Shown one piece after another: positions 39,036-51,890 of a DNA stretch of 64,000 nucleotides. This DNA is from Ficedula albicollis (taxonomy: Eukaryota > Chordata > Aves > Passeriformes > Muscicapidae), in NCBI RefSeq assembly GCF_000247815.1, contig NC_021681.1, positions 8,124,082 to 8,188,081 of the forward strand, in the 5' to 3' direction. Within the stretch, counting starts at the first letter, position 1. The number at the start of each line of letters is the position of its first letter. The notes below the pieces were generated by a model. It was not told where the DNA came from. It worked only from the letters and a program-made list of their open reading frames with translations, and did not search any database. The position numbers were made by a program, and so were the translations under genes.

Positions 39036-39468
39036 CAGCTTTTCACTCCAGTGCACTTGCACTGTCTTGAGCCTCACCACATGTATGTATTGGATGTTTG
39101 TGTACATTCACATGCAGATCTCTGTGTACTTTAAAGAGATTATGCTCCTCTGCGGTTTACATCATTTGCTTGCTTTTTTTTGGCAAAATCTCAGAGGTAT
39201 TTGATACTTCCCTTCTACCAATACACTCCCAGCTCAACCCTCCTTGTGTGATACCACTTCTTTGTTCCTGATTTTTCTCTTTCACCTTTTACTCTTCCCA
39301 CTGTGTGGTTCCCAGTCAGTTGACATCTCATGATAGCCATAACACATTTGAAAACAACCCAACAGTCCCAGTCCTGTCAGTTCAGTGCCAAAGACAGCCA
39401 CTCTGTGTACAATTTGGCAGAAGCTAATCCAGCTCTTCCCACTTGTTTTCTTTTTTTTTTTTTTTTTT
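38586..39468. repeat. 446-bp near-identical tandem duplication with poly-T junction
   Basis: Copy 1 is 38586-39031, ending in T27. Copy 2 starts at 39032 and ends at T18 (39451-39468). Reading the copies side by side I find no base difference apart from the T-run length. No gene is involved. The identity and the homopolymer junction fit either a very recent duplication or an assembly false duplication. Confidence 0.97.
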
Positions 39469-40130
39469 CTTTCTTTTTTGGGGGTGGAGACGCATGGGAT
39501 ATGAAATAGATAACCCCGGATCAAAACTTCAGAAAAAAGCCAGAGCATCTTAAGCTAACTTAGTGAGGTTCAGAAACCCATAATTGCTTGTTGCTGCTGC
39601 TCTAATTCCAGGCTTAGTCAGCAGTGCAGCAACTCAAACCATGGTAGCTCAAACATACAAAGAGGTATGAGAGACTCCCAAGTGCCATAAGCCCCCCAAA
39701 CCAGTTGTAGGTCTGTAGGTCTGCAAACAGTGCCTCTCTCAGAGGGAAATCCATCCCTAAACTCCAAACTAATCTTCAGAAATAAATTGACAGGAAGAAT
39801 ACGAGGCTAAAGGAAAATCTACAGGAGTCTGACCATTCCAGTACATGCAGTGTTTGTAATAAATCCTCCAGCTTCATTGCAGATGTCTATAAGCTATTTG
39901 CTTGTTTTCCCAAGGTATTCAAGATATCCAAACATCTTCTGTTTTTTTCCGTAAATGCTGATATGAATCATATGGACAAAGTAAACCAAGTACTCTGCTA
40001 GTTTCCCTTTTTACAAATGAGCCATAAAATTGTCCATTAATCAGTCTTGTTTCCCCAGGGATTGGTCTGCATTGTCAAGGTTTCCTTTTCCATTTCAGCC
40101 CTCTGTTTAGTTGAGGAGATTACAAAAGAG
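39469..40130. other. Non-coding sequence
   Basis: Starts with a TTTC/T-rich edge and a G5 run just beyond the duplication. Otherwise unique sequence with nothing recognised. Confidence 0.6.
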
Positions 40131-40188
40131 AAAAAAAAAAAAAAAAACCTTTGAAAAGGGGGGGGGGGGGGGAAAAAAAAAAAAAAAA
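40131..40188. repeat. A17 / G15 / A16 homopolymer block
   Basis: A17 (40131-40147), the ten bases CCTTTGAAAA, G15 (40158-40172), A16 (40173-40188), then GCCTTTGAAAA again. The repeated (G)CCTTTGAAAA after each A run suggests that an A-run-plus-flank was duplicated. Exact run lengths are likely to be unreliable in the assembly. Confidence 0.9.
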
Positions 40189-40634
40189 GCCTTTGAAAAC
40201 TGCCACACTCTCCACAGCCCTTGGGCAGTGCTGTTCAGTGGTGGAGAGCTCTAAATTTAAACACTCCCTATTCTTCAAGCTCCACCTTCATGTGAAATAA
40301 TAGCTCTATCATGGTTCCTTCACCTCACATCCAGAGAACACAGTGTTCCTATCTATTTAAATTACTCCAACAAGTTCCTTGGAACAATAAAAAGGCCCTT
40401 AGAGGTCTCCTGGGGTTAGTATCTACAACCAGAGAACTAATGAAAAGCTGAGAGAATTTACTGGGAATCTGGCATTTCAGAGCTTTGCCTCTTGTTAATT
40501 CCCAGGGAAGGTGTCAGCTCTGACAGTGCCTGGATTTATCTGGAGGGCACATTCTTTTCCAGCAGGGCAGGAGGGAGTGCACATCTGCTGGACCTGCCAC
40601 CCTCCTCGTGTGCCAGCTGTGGGCACAGGGGCAG
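40189..40634. other. Non-coding spacer
   Basis: Unique sequence, becoming GC-richer from about 40550 toward the minisatellite. No gene recognised. Confidence 0.55.
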
Positions 40635-40790
40635 CCAGCAGACCTGTGATCTGATCTGGGCTCCCCTGCTCATGGATGCTGAAGATCCAGCAGATCTGTG
40701 ATCTGATCTGGGCTCCATTGCTCATGGTCTCTGAGATCCAGCAGATCTGTGATCTGATCTGGGCTCCCCTGCTCATGGAGCTGAAGATCC
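40635..40790. repeat. 51-52 bp minisatellite, three units
   Basis: Units start CCAGCAGA at 40635, 40687 and 40738. Each carries TGTGATCTGATCTGGGCTCC, a GCTCATGG segment and a GA(A/G)ATCCAG-type end. Substitutions and a 1-base length change separate the units. The overlapping 114-codon minus-strand frame repeats GAQIRSQICW in step with the units and is a repeat artefact. Confidence 0.95.
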
Positions 40791-43700
40791 AGCTCACAGC
40801 CCACAACAGCCAGGGCTGAGCTTTCCATTTAAAGCGCACAGTGGGAATGGGGTGAAGGAGTCAGTCCCAGGTGCCATTGCTTTTATACCTGACTTTGCTG
40901 TGCTTTTTAAAATGGACAGAAGGGTCATGAGGTTTACACATGAGCACTGGAACTGGTGTGAAACAGCATAGAATGAACAGAGTTCCCCAAACTGCACATG
41001 ATCATGTTACCTGTAGATCTGGCCTCTAGCTGTCATAGATTTGTCATCTAAAAGCTAAAGCCTTTGTCTTCTAGGCATTAGATAATTAAATACAAATTTA
41101 CCAATTCATCCTGACAAAAATTAAAGCTTGGGTTCTCATATTGCTTCTTCTGCCTTGCCTGTCTTTCACTCTCTGTCACACATTTGGGGGGAGATGACAT
41201 AAGCTCCTTGCGGGGGTATATTTTTAGCTGAGCAGCTTATTTAGCATGCAAACCAAATACATAATCAAAGTGGTTTGGGTTTTTTTAAAGGGAAAGTCAT
41301 CTCAAGGTTGACTTAAAAGCCAAACAGTTTTATCTCACCAAAGTCTCAGTTAAGTGCTGCAGTGTGCAGCCCGATGTGTAAGACGAGTGCTTTTTCCAGT
41401 GAGGTTGTGTTGATCTATGATCTAATCTAGGCTCTTTAAATAAGCTTTTAAGTATGTAACTAAGAACCCCTTTATCTGTTATTAATATCTCCTTCTGTTA
41501 TCATTGCAAGCAATTTAAATATACTGGTCATATCTGATTAATTCCTCTACATATTTCCTTGCCTCTCAAAAACATACAGGGCTTGCTAAAGGAGTTTCTT
41601 TCCCTCTACATTCCTTATGAGCTCAGTAGCACTCTGACAACGTTAGCCTCATGCACATAAAACCCTGGAATGCCTGGACATGCATGCAATGTGACTCACT
41701 CACACCTAGTGAACAAGTTCTCTCATTGAAAGGCTACAGAAGTGTGAGTTTCTTGAATCACTGCTTTTATTAGTACAAACGTGTTGAACTTTACTGACAT
41801 ACCTTTTGACTTTATTGGCGTACCTTATTTTATACATCTTAAAAGACCTTGGCAGGTTTTCCCCAGTTAATTTAATCAAGATAGCATTCAGGGGAGAAAA
41901 TAGAGCACCACGCTGCACCATAAAGGGAATTTCTCCTATTCTCCCTCATTTCAGTGGTGGCTGACCCAAGAGGTACCTGCCACATAACCTGGCTTTCTCT
42001 CACGGGGGTTAATTCATTCTTGTCTAAAGCCAGCTCTTACTCCAGTTCAGTCTGAGCTGTGGGAAATGTCTGGAGTTTTCACATACTCTTAGGGAAGCCC
42101 TGTGCTCTGAATGAAACCTAAAGCAATATTCATTATGGATATTTGCATTGGCTTCTCTGTCACCCATGAAAACTGTTTTTTAAAAAGACAAATAAAAGAA
42201 AAGCTGCTGGAAACAATTAAGTGCCTTGGGAACAGTACCTGCCAAGTCAGCTCTTAACTTGTGCATCCAGTTGCCACAGAATTTGATCAGCTCTGCAGCA
42301 CACCGCATCTGACTTACCCTGTTGCATCCCAGAACTGCTGAGCCTTTGGTTGTGGACCAAAAAAAAAAAAAAAAAAGGATTTCTCAAAGGTCACATCTAC
42401 CCTTTTAAAAAATCTTCCAGCTCAAGGAAAGGTGTTTCTTTTCTTAAACTCACAGTCTGCTGCAATGACAGATATTTAGATTTTTGGTGAGATAAACGAA
42501 TATGCAAAAGTTAAAATCAGGATCACAGTTCTGTTCTTGCTTAAATAAAACTACCTGATGAAGTATTTTATTCTGACCTTCAGCTGTCGTATCCACAATT
42601 GGCTTAGATTTACACTCTTTCAGCAGGGACTGAGTGGCTGTGAATCTCCTGTGCCAACTAGGAAGGCTTATGCAAGTTTTGACTTCTTTGTTAACAAGGA
42701 AGTGCCTTTAGACAATTTCACTCACAGCCCCCATTCCTCCCTCCAGCAAACTATTGCAAAACTGGCTGAGTAATATGATTCTGATGCCTTATTTATGCCA
42801 AGTCAGTGACCAAAGGCAGCTCTAAAGGCAGTAAAACTAAACAAGCAGGTGTAGAGCATGCAGAATGAAACCAAGAATTTCATCCTACTATGTTTTTATA
42901 TGGAGATATAAATCCAGTAAGGAATTGTCTAAAGGCTGTAATTCAGCAATATCTGGTTTTCCATTGTTCAGAGATTCAAGAAGAGTAATTTCATGTTGTT
43001 CACACTGAGACACTTATGCATGCACACATCCTTATACGTGCATGCACACACAGAAAGCAGAAAACAAGAAAACATGGTTTCAAAAAACACAATCATGACA
43101 TCAATAAAGCAGAAGGTGCAGAGATTGAAAATGCTAAGCCCCATGCCAACAGACTTTGTACTCACCCCTTTGTGAAAACAGACCTGTGAACAGTGTACCA
43201 CATTTTTAAGTCACATTTTTTTCTTTTATTTTATAACCCTGAGTCAAAATTGTATCATAAAGGTTCCTATCACAGTTTCATGTGCCACCAAATTGTGATA
43301 TGTCAAACTCCAGACAAGAAAGAATTTAAACCATAAATTCCTTCTATACTAAGTCTGATTTTCAGAAAGATATTTTCAGCTAATTCCATTCTAATACATA
43401 AACTCTAACCAGCAGAAAATAGTGTACATTACAGTACGGGCTTCTGAAGCAAGCCTTAGAAAAAGACCCAAGGATACAGTAATTCTTCCTGATAGTCACC
43501 AGGAATGAGTGAATTTTGTACCAACGTGTCTTCCTCCTGTTTCTAAACCCATTTTATACCTGTAAAAGTCTCCTTCATTGCTCTTTTCTCTTGCTCCCAG
43601 TAGAAACTTAATTTTTTCTCTCTCTCTCTCTTTTTTTTTTTTTTTTTTAATTCCTTGCTTTGTTAACAACCTTTACAATGCAGAGGGTCTTGCTGGAAAA

Positions 43701-44560
43701 AATATGCCTGGAGCCTTCATATCATTTGCATGCCATTTTAAATACATTTACATTGCATTTTAATCAAGGAAAATGCAAACACATGGTTATAACTTTTCAT
43801 TTATAGAGTTCTTATAAGGCACTCAGCAAAACATACAGACAAAATATGACCTCAGGGCTGAAAAGGAAAATGTTATCAGTAAGAAGACTGTCAGCATGTC
43901 TTCAAAATCCATCTGATAATTGTCCTGCTTTACATACAGCTATTATTGTTAGAGGCTATTTAGGAATTTGCAATGTTTTGATTGAATCAGTTTTATGACA
44001 GAAAGTCTGCCTACAAGCACCCATGAAGTAGCTCATGCACAGAGCACACACGAGTCAGCTCTGGATGTCATCTGGCAGATATCTGTGGGGCAGAGATGCT
44101 CTGTGGCACAGGCAGATTCCTGACAGGTCTCATGTGATCCTCACCCTCAGATTTCAGATCGCTGCTGCAAATATCACCCCGGATACCCTGACATCGATTG
44201 CAGCTCCCCAGACTGCTGTGGCAGAGCTCAGGCAGCTACATCTCACATTTCCTGGAAGGGAGCTGCTGGTGAGGGAGAAGGGTCACAGCAATGAAGTTGG
44301 CCAGGAAAAAGGGTTCTGCTCTGCCTCACTCCAGTGAGTCTGTCACCCACAGCTCTGCCCCCCCAGCAGCAGCAGACAGGAGCTCCGCTCTTCCCCTCCC
44401 CATCTCCCACCCTCAAAACACAATTTTTCCAGTGGCTGACCCTCCCTTACCATCCAGGTTAGGGATTGGTGTGATCTGCTGAGAATGAAGTTTATGGGAG
44501 CTCTGCAGGGGCAGGAATGAAGTACAAATTCCAGAAACCAAGGAGCTCATAGAATATAAT
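40791..44560. other. Non-coding sequence
   Basis: No gene or transposon recognised. Contains an A18 run (42359-42376), an alternating CA-rich patch near 43018-43050, and a CT/T tract (listed). An open frame at 44035-44337 (+, 100 codons) retains CpGs and looks mildly protein-like (TLTSIAAPQTAVAELRQL), but I cannot match it to a family and see no splice context. Confidence 0.6.
43617..43648. repeat. (CT)n followed by T18
   Basis: Seven CT units at 43617-43630 run into T18 at 43631-43648. It is a simple polypyrimidine microsatellite. Confidence 0.9.
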
Positions 44561-44766
44561 CTCTATAGTTAGAGGTACAGCAATAATACTGGAGACATTT
44601 CATAAGGTCATGCTTACAAAAAAAAAAAAAAAAAAAAAAAAGCAATACCAGAATTAAGGCTCTCTATAGTTAGAGGTACAGCAATAATACTGGAGACATT
44701 TCATAAGGTCATGCTTACAAAAAAAAAAAAAAAAAAAAAAATCAAGCAATGCCAGAATTAAGGCTA
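44561..44766. repeat. 101-bp tandem duplication, each copy with poly-A
   Basis: Copy 1 (44561-44661) and copy 2 (44662-44766) both start CTCTATAGTTAGAGGTACAG. Each contains a long A run (24 and 23 bases) followed by a (TCA)AGCAAT(A/G)CCAGAATTAAGGCT tail. Differences are one substitution and a few bases around the A run. Confidence 0.95.
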
Positions 44767-47700
44767 TCAGAAGAATTTTAACGCCTTCAACCATTTACAT
44801 CCTGGTGATTCTCAACACTACTCTGCAAGCCTCCATAAAAATCTGTGACAAAAATAAAACCTGACTGGACACCAGATTTTAACTACACCAAAAACCAACT
44901 GACCCAGAAAATTAAAACTGAAAATTTCTTCAGAATTAAAATCCTGAAACAACTTTCTCCAAGATATTTTCCAAAATGTGACATTTCCCAAATGAAATAC
45001 CTTGATCTGATTTTCTCCTTGGCCTGACTGAGAAGATGCTTCTCAGCTTAAAAATTCCTCACAAATAAAGCTGAAGAATAGGTTTCATGTTCAATAGGTT
45101 TGTCCATCTTGAACAATGAATGAACTGTCTCTTCTGCTCAGAAGGACAGAAGCAGGTACAAAATAGCATGGTTATTATTCTTATGCTAGATACAAAGAAG
45201 ATATTTTTGATGTGCAAGCTCCACAAGTATCTGCCTCAATCTCACAAGCAATGCAATGAGTTTTATCAGGTATTGGCAAAATGTTTACCCATTCCTATTC
45301 GAAAAGTCATCTTGAAATATTGTTGTTGTAGAAAATAAGCAAGGGCACAATCTTACTAAAGGCATAGAAACTATGGGAAAAATGTAAGGAAAAGAGTGAA
45401 AACCACTGCAAGGCTTCAAAAAACACTGCTTCTAAGACTCGTTCAATGGTTGATCCACCTTTTTGATTTTCCAGTCCTGAAAAAACATCAGTGTTTCAGA
45501 CATGTCTTTTTCACCTTACAGAAATGTATAATCTAATTCTCTTTCAGGGCAACCAAGTAAATGAAACTGCTACTGCACTACATAAAATTTGCTTCGGGGC
45601 TTTAAGGACAGCAATGATATATGGTAAAATCTCTTCAAGCCTACACTCATCTTCCAAGGAAATCAAGACCCTCCTTTTTTTTCTTTCTTTTTCCTAGAAA
45701 ATACAGGACTTCCCAGGTGAACTAAAGCAGCCCTGGTGTGACTGAGCCAGGTGGAATCAACCAAATGTCTCTGTGAACTGCACTTTGTGTCTGCCCACCC
45801 TTCAGAGCCTATTGCATGGGAGGGAGTTGCAAGCTGGAGACAGAGCAGAGCTTTTAGAGAATAGTGAGTTAAAACTGGTTCTTCTGTGCATTTCAGGTTT
45901 GGAATTTTTTGTTTGTTTGTTTGTTTTATTGTTGTTGTTTTGGTTTCTAGTTAGGGATTTGGAGCTGTTCAAGATTTTGACAGGATGAAGAAAAAAAACC
46001 AACAAAAATAAGTGCTTGTCATAACTGGAAAGGAGAGCTCTAAGAAATAAAATTTTATGAAGAATAGCTCATAACTCATCCCCTGTGTCAGTACCACCTT
46101 TTATCCAGCTTTTCAGATATTTTTCCCCCCTCAAGGACCAATCCAGCAATAAAAATGTTCAGAGTTCAGCTATACTTGGTGATCACTGGAATGTCACTCT
46201 GCTCAAATATCTTTGCAGCTCTTAGGATGTTACTCTTTTCCCAGCTGCATTATTCATTCCCAGGTAAGCTATTTGAGTGACCTCCACACAGATATGTGGA
46301 GAGTTCCTTGGACTGCTGAAGGGAAACCTCCATCCAGGTATCATGTGAAAAGAGCCATGAAAAAGAAAATACATCAATACATTCTTGAATTACCCCCTAT
46401 TTTCTACAAGTTACAAACCACTTTTAGATTATAAAAAATTAGAAGATACCAGGTCATTAATTTTTTTTTTAAAAATCATGTTGTTATTTGGGAATTTTTG
46501 CAGGATATTGTACCTCCAACTCAGCGAAAGGGTTTGGAAGAAAAGGACATATCTGACATTCCATGTTTTCCAAGTGGAATTAAAATGCTAAGAGATGTGA
46601 CAGAGTTCACTCACAAGTCAGTGTGTCAAACCCAGCTGTGGCTCAGAGCTATGACTGAGCTTTGGAAGCTCACATGAAATAACCAGATAGGCTCAAGTTC
46701 AAGTCATATCCAGCATCTAAACACTACTACTGCATAAAACTTCCATATCATTAACTGTTCAAAAATGCATGGGCTGAGCAGACAGTATAACATTGTCAGC
46801 CCACAATTTTATCAAAATACTCACTCTTTTGGGTGTTTTTCTATAAAATCCCAGTCGTGACTGTATTTGAAGGTCAGACTTCAAAGCAATTGCTTACCTC
46901 TGCTTTTAAGCGAAACTTGATAGCTGAACCCTATCGAAAAAAATCAGAAACCACCAAATGAGATGCTATAAAAACATATTGTTTTGAAACCTCTCTTGAA
47001 GGCAAAGACAATCTCATGATTATTATTAATAACTCTACATCAGTGCAGATCAAAGTTAAGGACAAAACTGCATTTTAAGTTGTGAAAGGTCACACTAATC
47101 TCAGTACCTGTACTTGCCAGGTTTATTTATATTTAATGCCACCCTGACTGCAACTTGTAAAGGGCATCTATCTTTTTCTCATATCAAAGTATTAATGTAA
47201 TTTTAAGATTTATATCAAAGAGAAAGAAAATAGAAACTTAAAACTTTGTGATTCATAAGAATAGTTTTCTATTTGAAAATGAATTCTACAAGATGCACTA
47301 AAAAAAGAAGTTGCATTTTAACCTGCATTTTGCTACAATTTTTTTCTATGATTAGTCCAAATCTGAGAAATAACAGAGCATGGTATATCATCCATGTTCA
47401 ATAAACTATGTGTGGTCTGGGGTTTTGAGCAAAAAGGTTAGTTTAAATCTTATAATAAAAATGTGGAATATCATGAACTGGGCAGGGGAAGGATTTGCAG
47501 CATCAACAGATTATTCAGTAATGAGGAAAGCAAATAAAAGAAACATTTCTGTCATCAATAATACTGTGATGACACAGGGAAGGTCATTTTTACCAGGATT
47601 TTCATTTCTTCCTTCTGGGAACATGAAACACATAAGGACATGATCATGTACCTGGAGGAGCAGCAGCACTGCCTGTGATCAATCATCCTCTCTGTCTCTT

Positions 47701-50089
47701 GACTGGAGAGAGAAATTTTCCAGAGTCAACAAAATCAAAAAGAAATTAATTCACATACAGGTCAAGAATTGTGACTACTGGCACCATAAGTGAAGTGCGA
47801 GGGACTGTTCAAAAGTAATTGTACAATTGCTTGTGCCAAAACATGGCAATTATTCAGAATGTCTCATCAAGCAAAATTTTCAATAACAACCACGTAAAAG
47901 ACAAACACTGGATCTTTTTATTGTCTTTTCCAGGTTCAGTTGTGAGCTGGCTTTCTGTATTTCTGAAATCAGTCATTCCGTGATTTTCCCTGAAATTTCC
48001 TAGCTCCAAGGGTTGGGTTTTTCACAAGTATTCTGTTACAGGTGTGTCCTCCTCGTATTTCAAACTGGCTCTGAGGTAAGAATTACCCAGAGAAATGTTA
48101 CCAAATTTACTTTCTTTTCTTGCTGTAACGTGGTGCAGTTCTTTCCAAGAACTCCAAACCTCAATGATAGGCTTTGTCACAATTTAGAATACAGCTCAAG
48201 CCAAGCATTGTGAAGTAGGAAGAACAAGAAGTGAAATATGTCAACCAAAAAGGCTAAAATGTTTTTGCATGTCTTGATATCTGTATTTGGTTGGAATATG
48301 CCATTTTGTTTAATATTTCAGCATGATTGTATTGGCATGTTTTCCTTCACTTGATTGAAGAATTTTAAACTACAGGCAATACCGAATGTTAAACACAAGA
48401 AGTTTATGTTGTCAAACACCATGAAATATATATACATGCACACATATATAAAACTTCTATTTCAATTGCAGTTTAAGAAAAAGCCAAGCACATTTAAAGC
48501 CTGTTTCAATTACTTTGCCTTCTTGTTTTCTTCCTAAGTTACATTGAGAGAGACAAAATGTATCCCAAATAATATTTTAAAGCCATCACTTAATGTTCTA
48601 TCATACATCACCACATATTTCAGTTCCCAGACATTTCAGCAGTTGTACAGCTGTTATTTATGGCACTTGCTACTGGTTTTATATGTTGATTATCAGAAAG
48701 GGAATAGGAATTGGGGTTTTTTTTCTGTATTCTCCTCAAGAATGAAAGCAGGAAGAAACCCAAATATAAATGAAGAATGAAAGTGTTGCCCTGCCTTTGC
48801 TTAGTTGGAGTTTTCCTTTCTGGTTCTCTTGTACAGACTCCCACTGTGAACACATCTCTAAGGAACATTTCTTAAGGTTAAATTGATAGTGGCCTTGATC
48901 TTCCTGTTTTTAATTATTTTAATTCTTCCATTATATCTGCCACCAAAATATTCTTTCTGTATTTATATACTGGTATCAGATCTTATACAGCTACACAAAA
49001 CTGAAGTAGTATTCAATTATCCCTTTCTTAACAGCTTTCCACTATCAAGCACCCAAGATAAATACAGCTCCAAAGACAACACAGTACAATGTCAAGTGAA
49101 CTTTAATAGTAAATAAAAGATGCCAAGTGTTCTCTCTCCCCACCTGTCAAGCAGAAATAAACACTAAAAGAAAAGTACAATCATTTCAATTTAACCAAAC
49201 ATGAACAGTGACACTACATTTCAACATCAGCAGGCAATCATTAGCACGTAGCCCAAGTTATCACAGGAGAAAGGAAAACAGATAAATCATTTTAAAGAAA
49301 TGGCCTGTTACTAGAAACACAAGCTCATATTTGACAACAAATGGCATCACAAAAAAGATCAAACTGCCATTCCCACAAGCATAGGTTATAGAAGCAAAAT
49401 GGAAGAGAGATGCTCCTCACGATAATTAAGAGCTGAAACAGTTATATTGTAAATATTCATTATAGAAAGATAGCTTCCCTCCTTAGCAAACATTTCCAGG
49501 TTGCAAATGTGTAATTGACTTTTTTTCCTTCCTTGTTATGAAGGATGAAAGACCCCAGCATCTGCTGTACTACACAATCAGTCTGTTCACAACACTGAAA
49601 AGTTGGGCACTTAGAGGTGAAAATATGCAAGAGGGTTTTTTTCTCATTACTCATTTCTGCAGGTCTGTAAAACTGAAAGGATTAAAACTTTGCATCCATT
49701 GATTACAAGCCTAGGGAAAAGACTGGATTGGTGTAGTTAATACCCAGCTTCTTTTTAAATAGAAAGCCACAATGACTTACTCTGCCTACAGAAATAAGAG
49801 AATCTGGCTGGAAGAAGATCTCCAAAATGTGAAGGGCAAATCTTAACACAATGAACTTTTGGGGGCAATTTTATTCCCATGGTGAGAAAACAGCAGAGGT
49901 GTTAATTGTGAACTACAGTTCAATATAAAGGTCCCACAGAGCACTTTGTACTCAGTTTTGTTTCTCATGAAAGACCCGTTTTTTTCACCTAAAAATTCAA
50001 TCTCCAACCCCTCTGTTCCACTCAGAATTCATAGTTATGCCTAATCTGCTGCTTGTCTGGCTCACTTACAGGCCCTGTTGGCAGGTAGT
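44767..50089. other. Non-coding sequence
   Basis: AT-rich unique DNA with no recognisable gene or mobile element. A (GTTT)n/(GTT)n microsatellite is listed separately. The 47640-47900 segment is unique, contains the perfect palindrome AATTGTACAATT (47817-47828) and may be a conserved element. Confidence 0.65.
45905..45940. repeat. (GTTT)n/(GTT)n microsatellite
   Basis: Four GTTT units, then GTTTTATT and three GTT units. It makes the poly-asparagine/lysine and poly-valine/leucine appearance of the two short open frames that cross it. Confidence 0.85.
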
Positions 50090-50760
50090 GAATGCAAAAT
50101 AATTTTAATGGCGGCACCCCTGGGAACGGGAGCAAAAGTTTTGAGCGTTTAGAATTTTACAACGACGTCGGGCCAGCTGTTAGAGAAAATAGGCCTCCAG
50201 CAGTGGAGCCCACTGGAATGGGAGCTTTGGCTGGATGTTTTCAACTCAGCAGTCTGCTAAAGAAGGAAACTAGATCAGCCAAGCAACAAAAGGACAGGAC
50301 TGGTCTGGGCAGGGAAACTTCGTGAGGGCATGTGGTACTTGTTAAACCCGTCGCACAGTGGGAACTCCATCCCCACTTTGAGGGCCACAAACTCTCGAGG
50401 CCACAAAAAGAGTGAGGGCCCAGAGAGCTTGATGGCCCATGGGAAGGCAAAGCAAATAAAATGGTCCAGAACGGCAGCAAGCAAAGAAACCGCTGGACAA
50501 GGACAATTCAATATGTTGGACAGTTTGTACAAATACGAAATTAACTTGGATCGAGTCCAGAGCATATTTAGGGCAACACAATCAGACACTAATTCCCATA
50601 TTTTCTACTACTTACCGTCCCCTGAACAATAGCTCTAAGTGATGACAGCTGGTGCCAAGTCTAAAGAGAATGAACTTAATTCATTTCCCACTGGAATCAA
50701 TAGAAATGTCTCCTTGTCTTCGGGGGAAGCCAGATTAATCCATTTATGAGCAAGAGTACC
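50090..50760. other. Candidate conserved non-coding element
   Basis: This stretch differs from its AT-rich surroundings. It is non-repetitive and of balanced composition, and retains CpGs (for example AACGACGTCGGGCC near 50160, CCCGTCGC near 50347, CTCTCGAGG near 50393) that would normally decay in neutral bird DNA. Stop codons are sparse in several frames on both strands (frames of 77-104 codons overlap), and no frame looks like a known protein. I infer a constrained regulatory element or a degraded ancient sequence. No alignment was possible. Confidence 0.3.
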
Positions 50761-51890
50761 TGCTCATAGCAATCCTATTATAGAACAATTAGAAAAATTA
50801 TAACAAACAGAAGAATAAGCACTGTGGGTAAGAAATAATAAAAACCCCTCTTCTAAATATGCATAATTCTCCCTTTGATACAAAAATAGCCATGATGCCC
50901 TATTTTACATTCATTTCTTCCGACTCATTCAACTCATCTGTGGTTCCCAAGGTAGCTGAAAAAATATCTCTAATTAATAGAAAAACAAAAACTGAGTAGC
51001 CATCCATATTCCAGTTTTAGGTAAGGTTCAGTGTAGTTTAATACAGTTTTATCAATCAGCAGTTCAACTATCTTAGCCTGACTCTGGAGAAAAAGAGGAT
51101 CATACAGTTAGAGATCTCTAGAAACCTTTACATAAAGATTTAATTGCATTCCCTGTAAAAATCTATCGAGGACATCAAAACATCTTTGCTATTTTCCATC
51201 CTATTTCGCATTAAGGAGGACACATTATTCTTCTTTCCTCTCATCAGAAACTGAGTTTGTTCTCTGCACCCCAGCCAGGATTGACTTTGTCAGATAGTCC
51301 ATAATGTATATAACATTACTGCCAGGTGCATTGTTTTCCTCTGCAACAAAGATTCTCTTCATGTTCCCTGAGTGAATCATGTGCTAAATCTCAGTGAAGG
51401 AGAAAACAGAGATTCAGAGAAAAATTACCCTTAAGATATCTCTATAAAAGTGCTCAACACTAGACAAATGTTCTTTCAGAAATAATTTCAAAAAAAGAAG
51501 TGAGGAGGATTTCTGAGGCCTTCAGTCTAGGGAAGCATTTTCCACTTAGCTTTAAGAAGAATCACAGGCTTGTCATGGCACCTAGTAGTAGCAATACAGG
51601 CAAAATATCTCAAGGTATCTCCTCCCTTTTCACAAAGCTTTCAGTTCAGGGGGTGAAAAAATGACAATCTCTCTTCCCTGTTGCCAGTTCTTACCTTTTT
51701 TTGCAGAGCATTATAATGATTTAGCAGCAATCCAAATAGCCAAAACTAAAAATTATTTAGCTGAAAAACGAAGTAGGGGTGTTTGCCAGATTCTTTGAAG
51801 CCAAATCAATTCTTCAGTCAGGTTTACCACTTTCTCATGCGAGAGGTTGTGCTAGAATAGCATGGACAAGGGTTAAGAGTGTATGGCTTG
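50761..51890. other. Non-coding sequence
   Basis: AT-rich unique sequence with no recognised feature before the 454-bp duplication. Confidence 0.6.

Noticed and set aside
50520..50580. Possible CR1 fragment (GGATCGAGTCCAGAG)
   Set aside because: Only one short stretch resembles CR1 and the flanks do not follow the CR1 order, unlike at 37795-38337.
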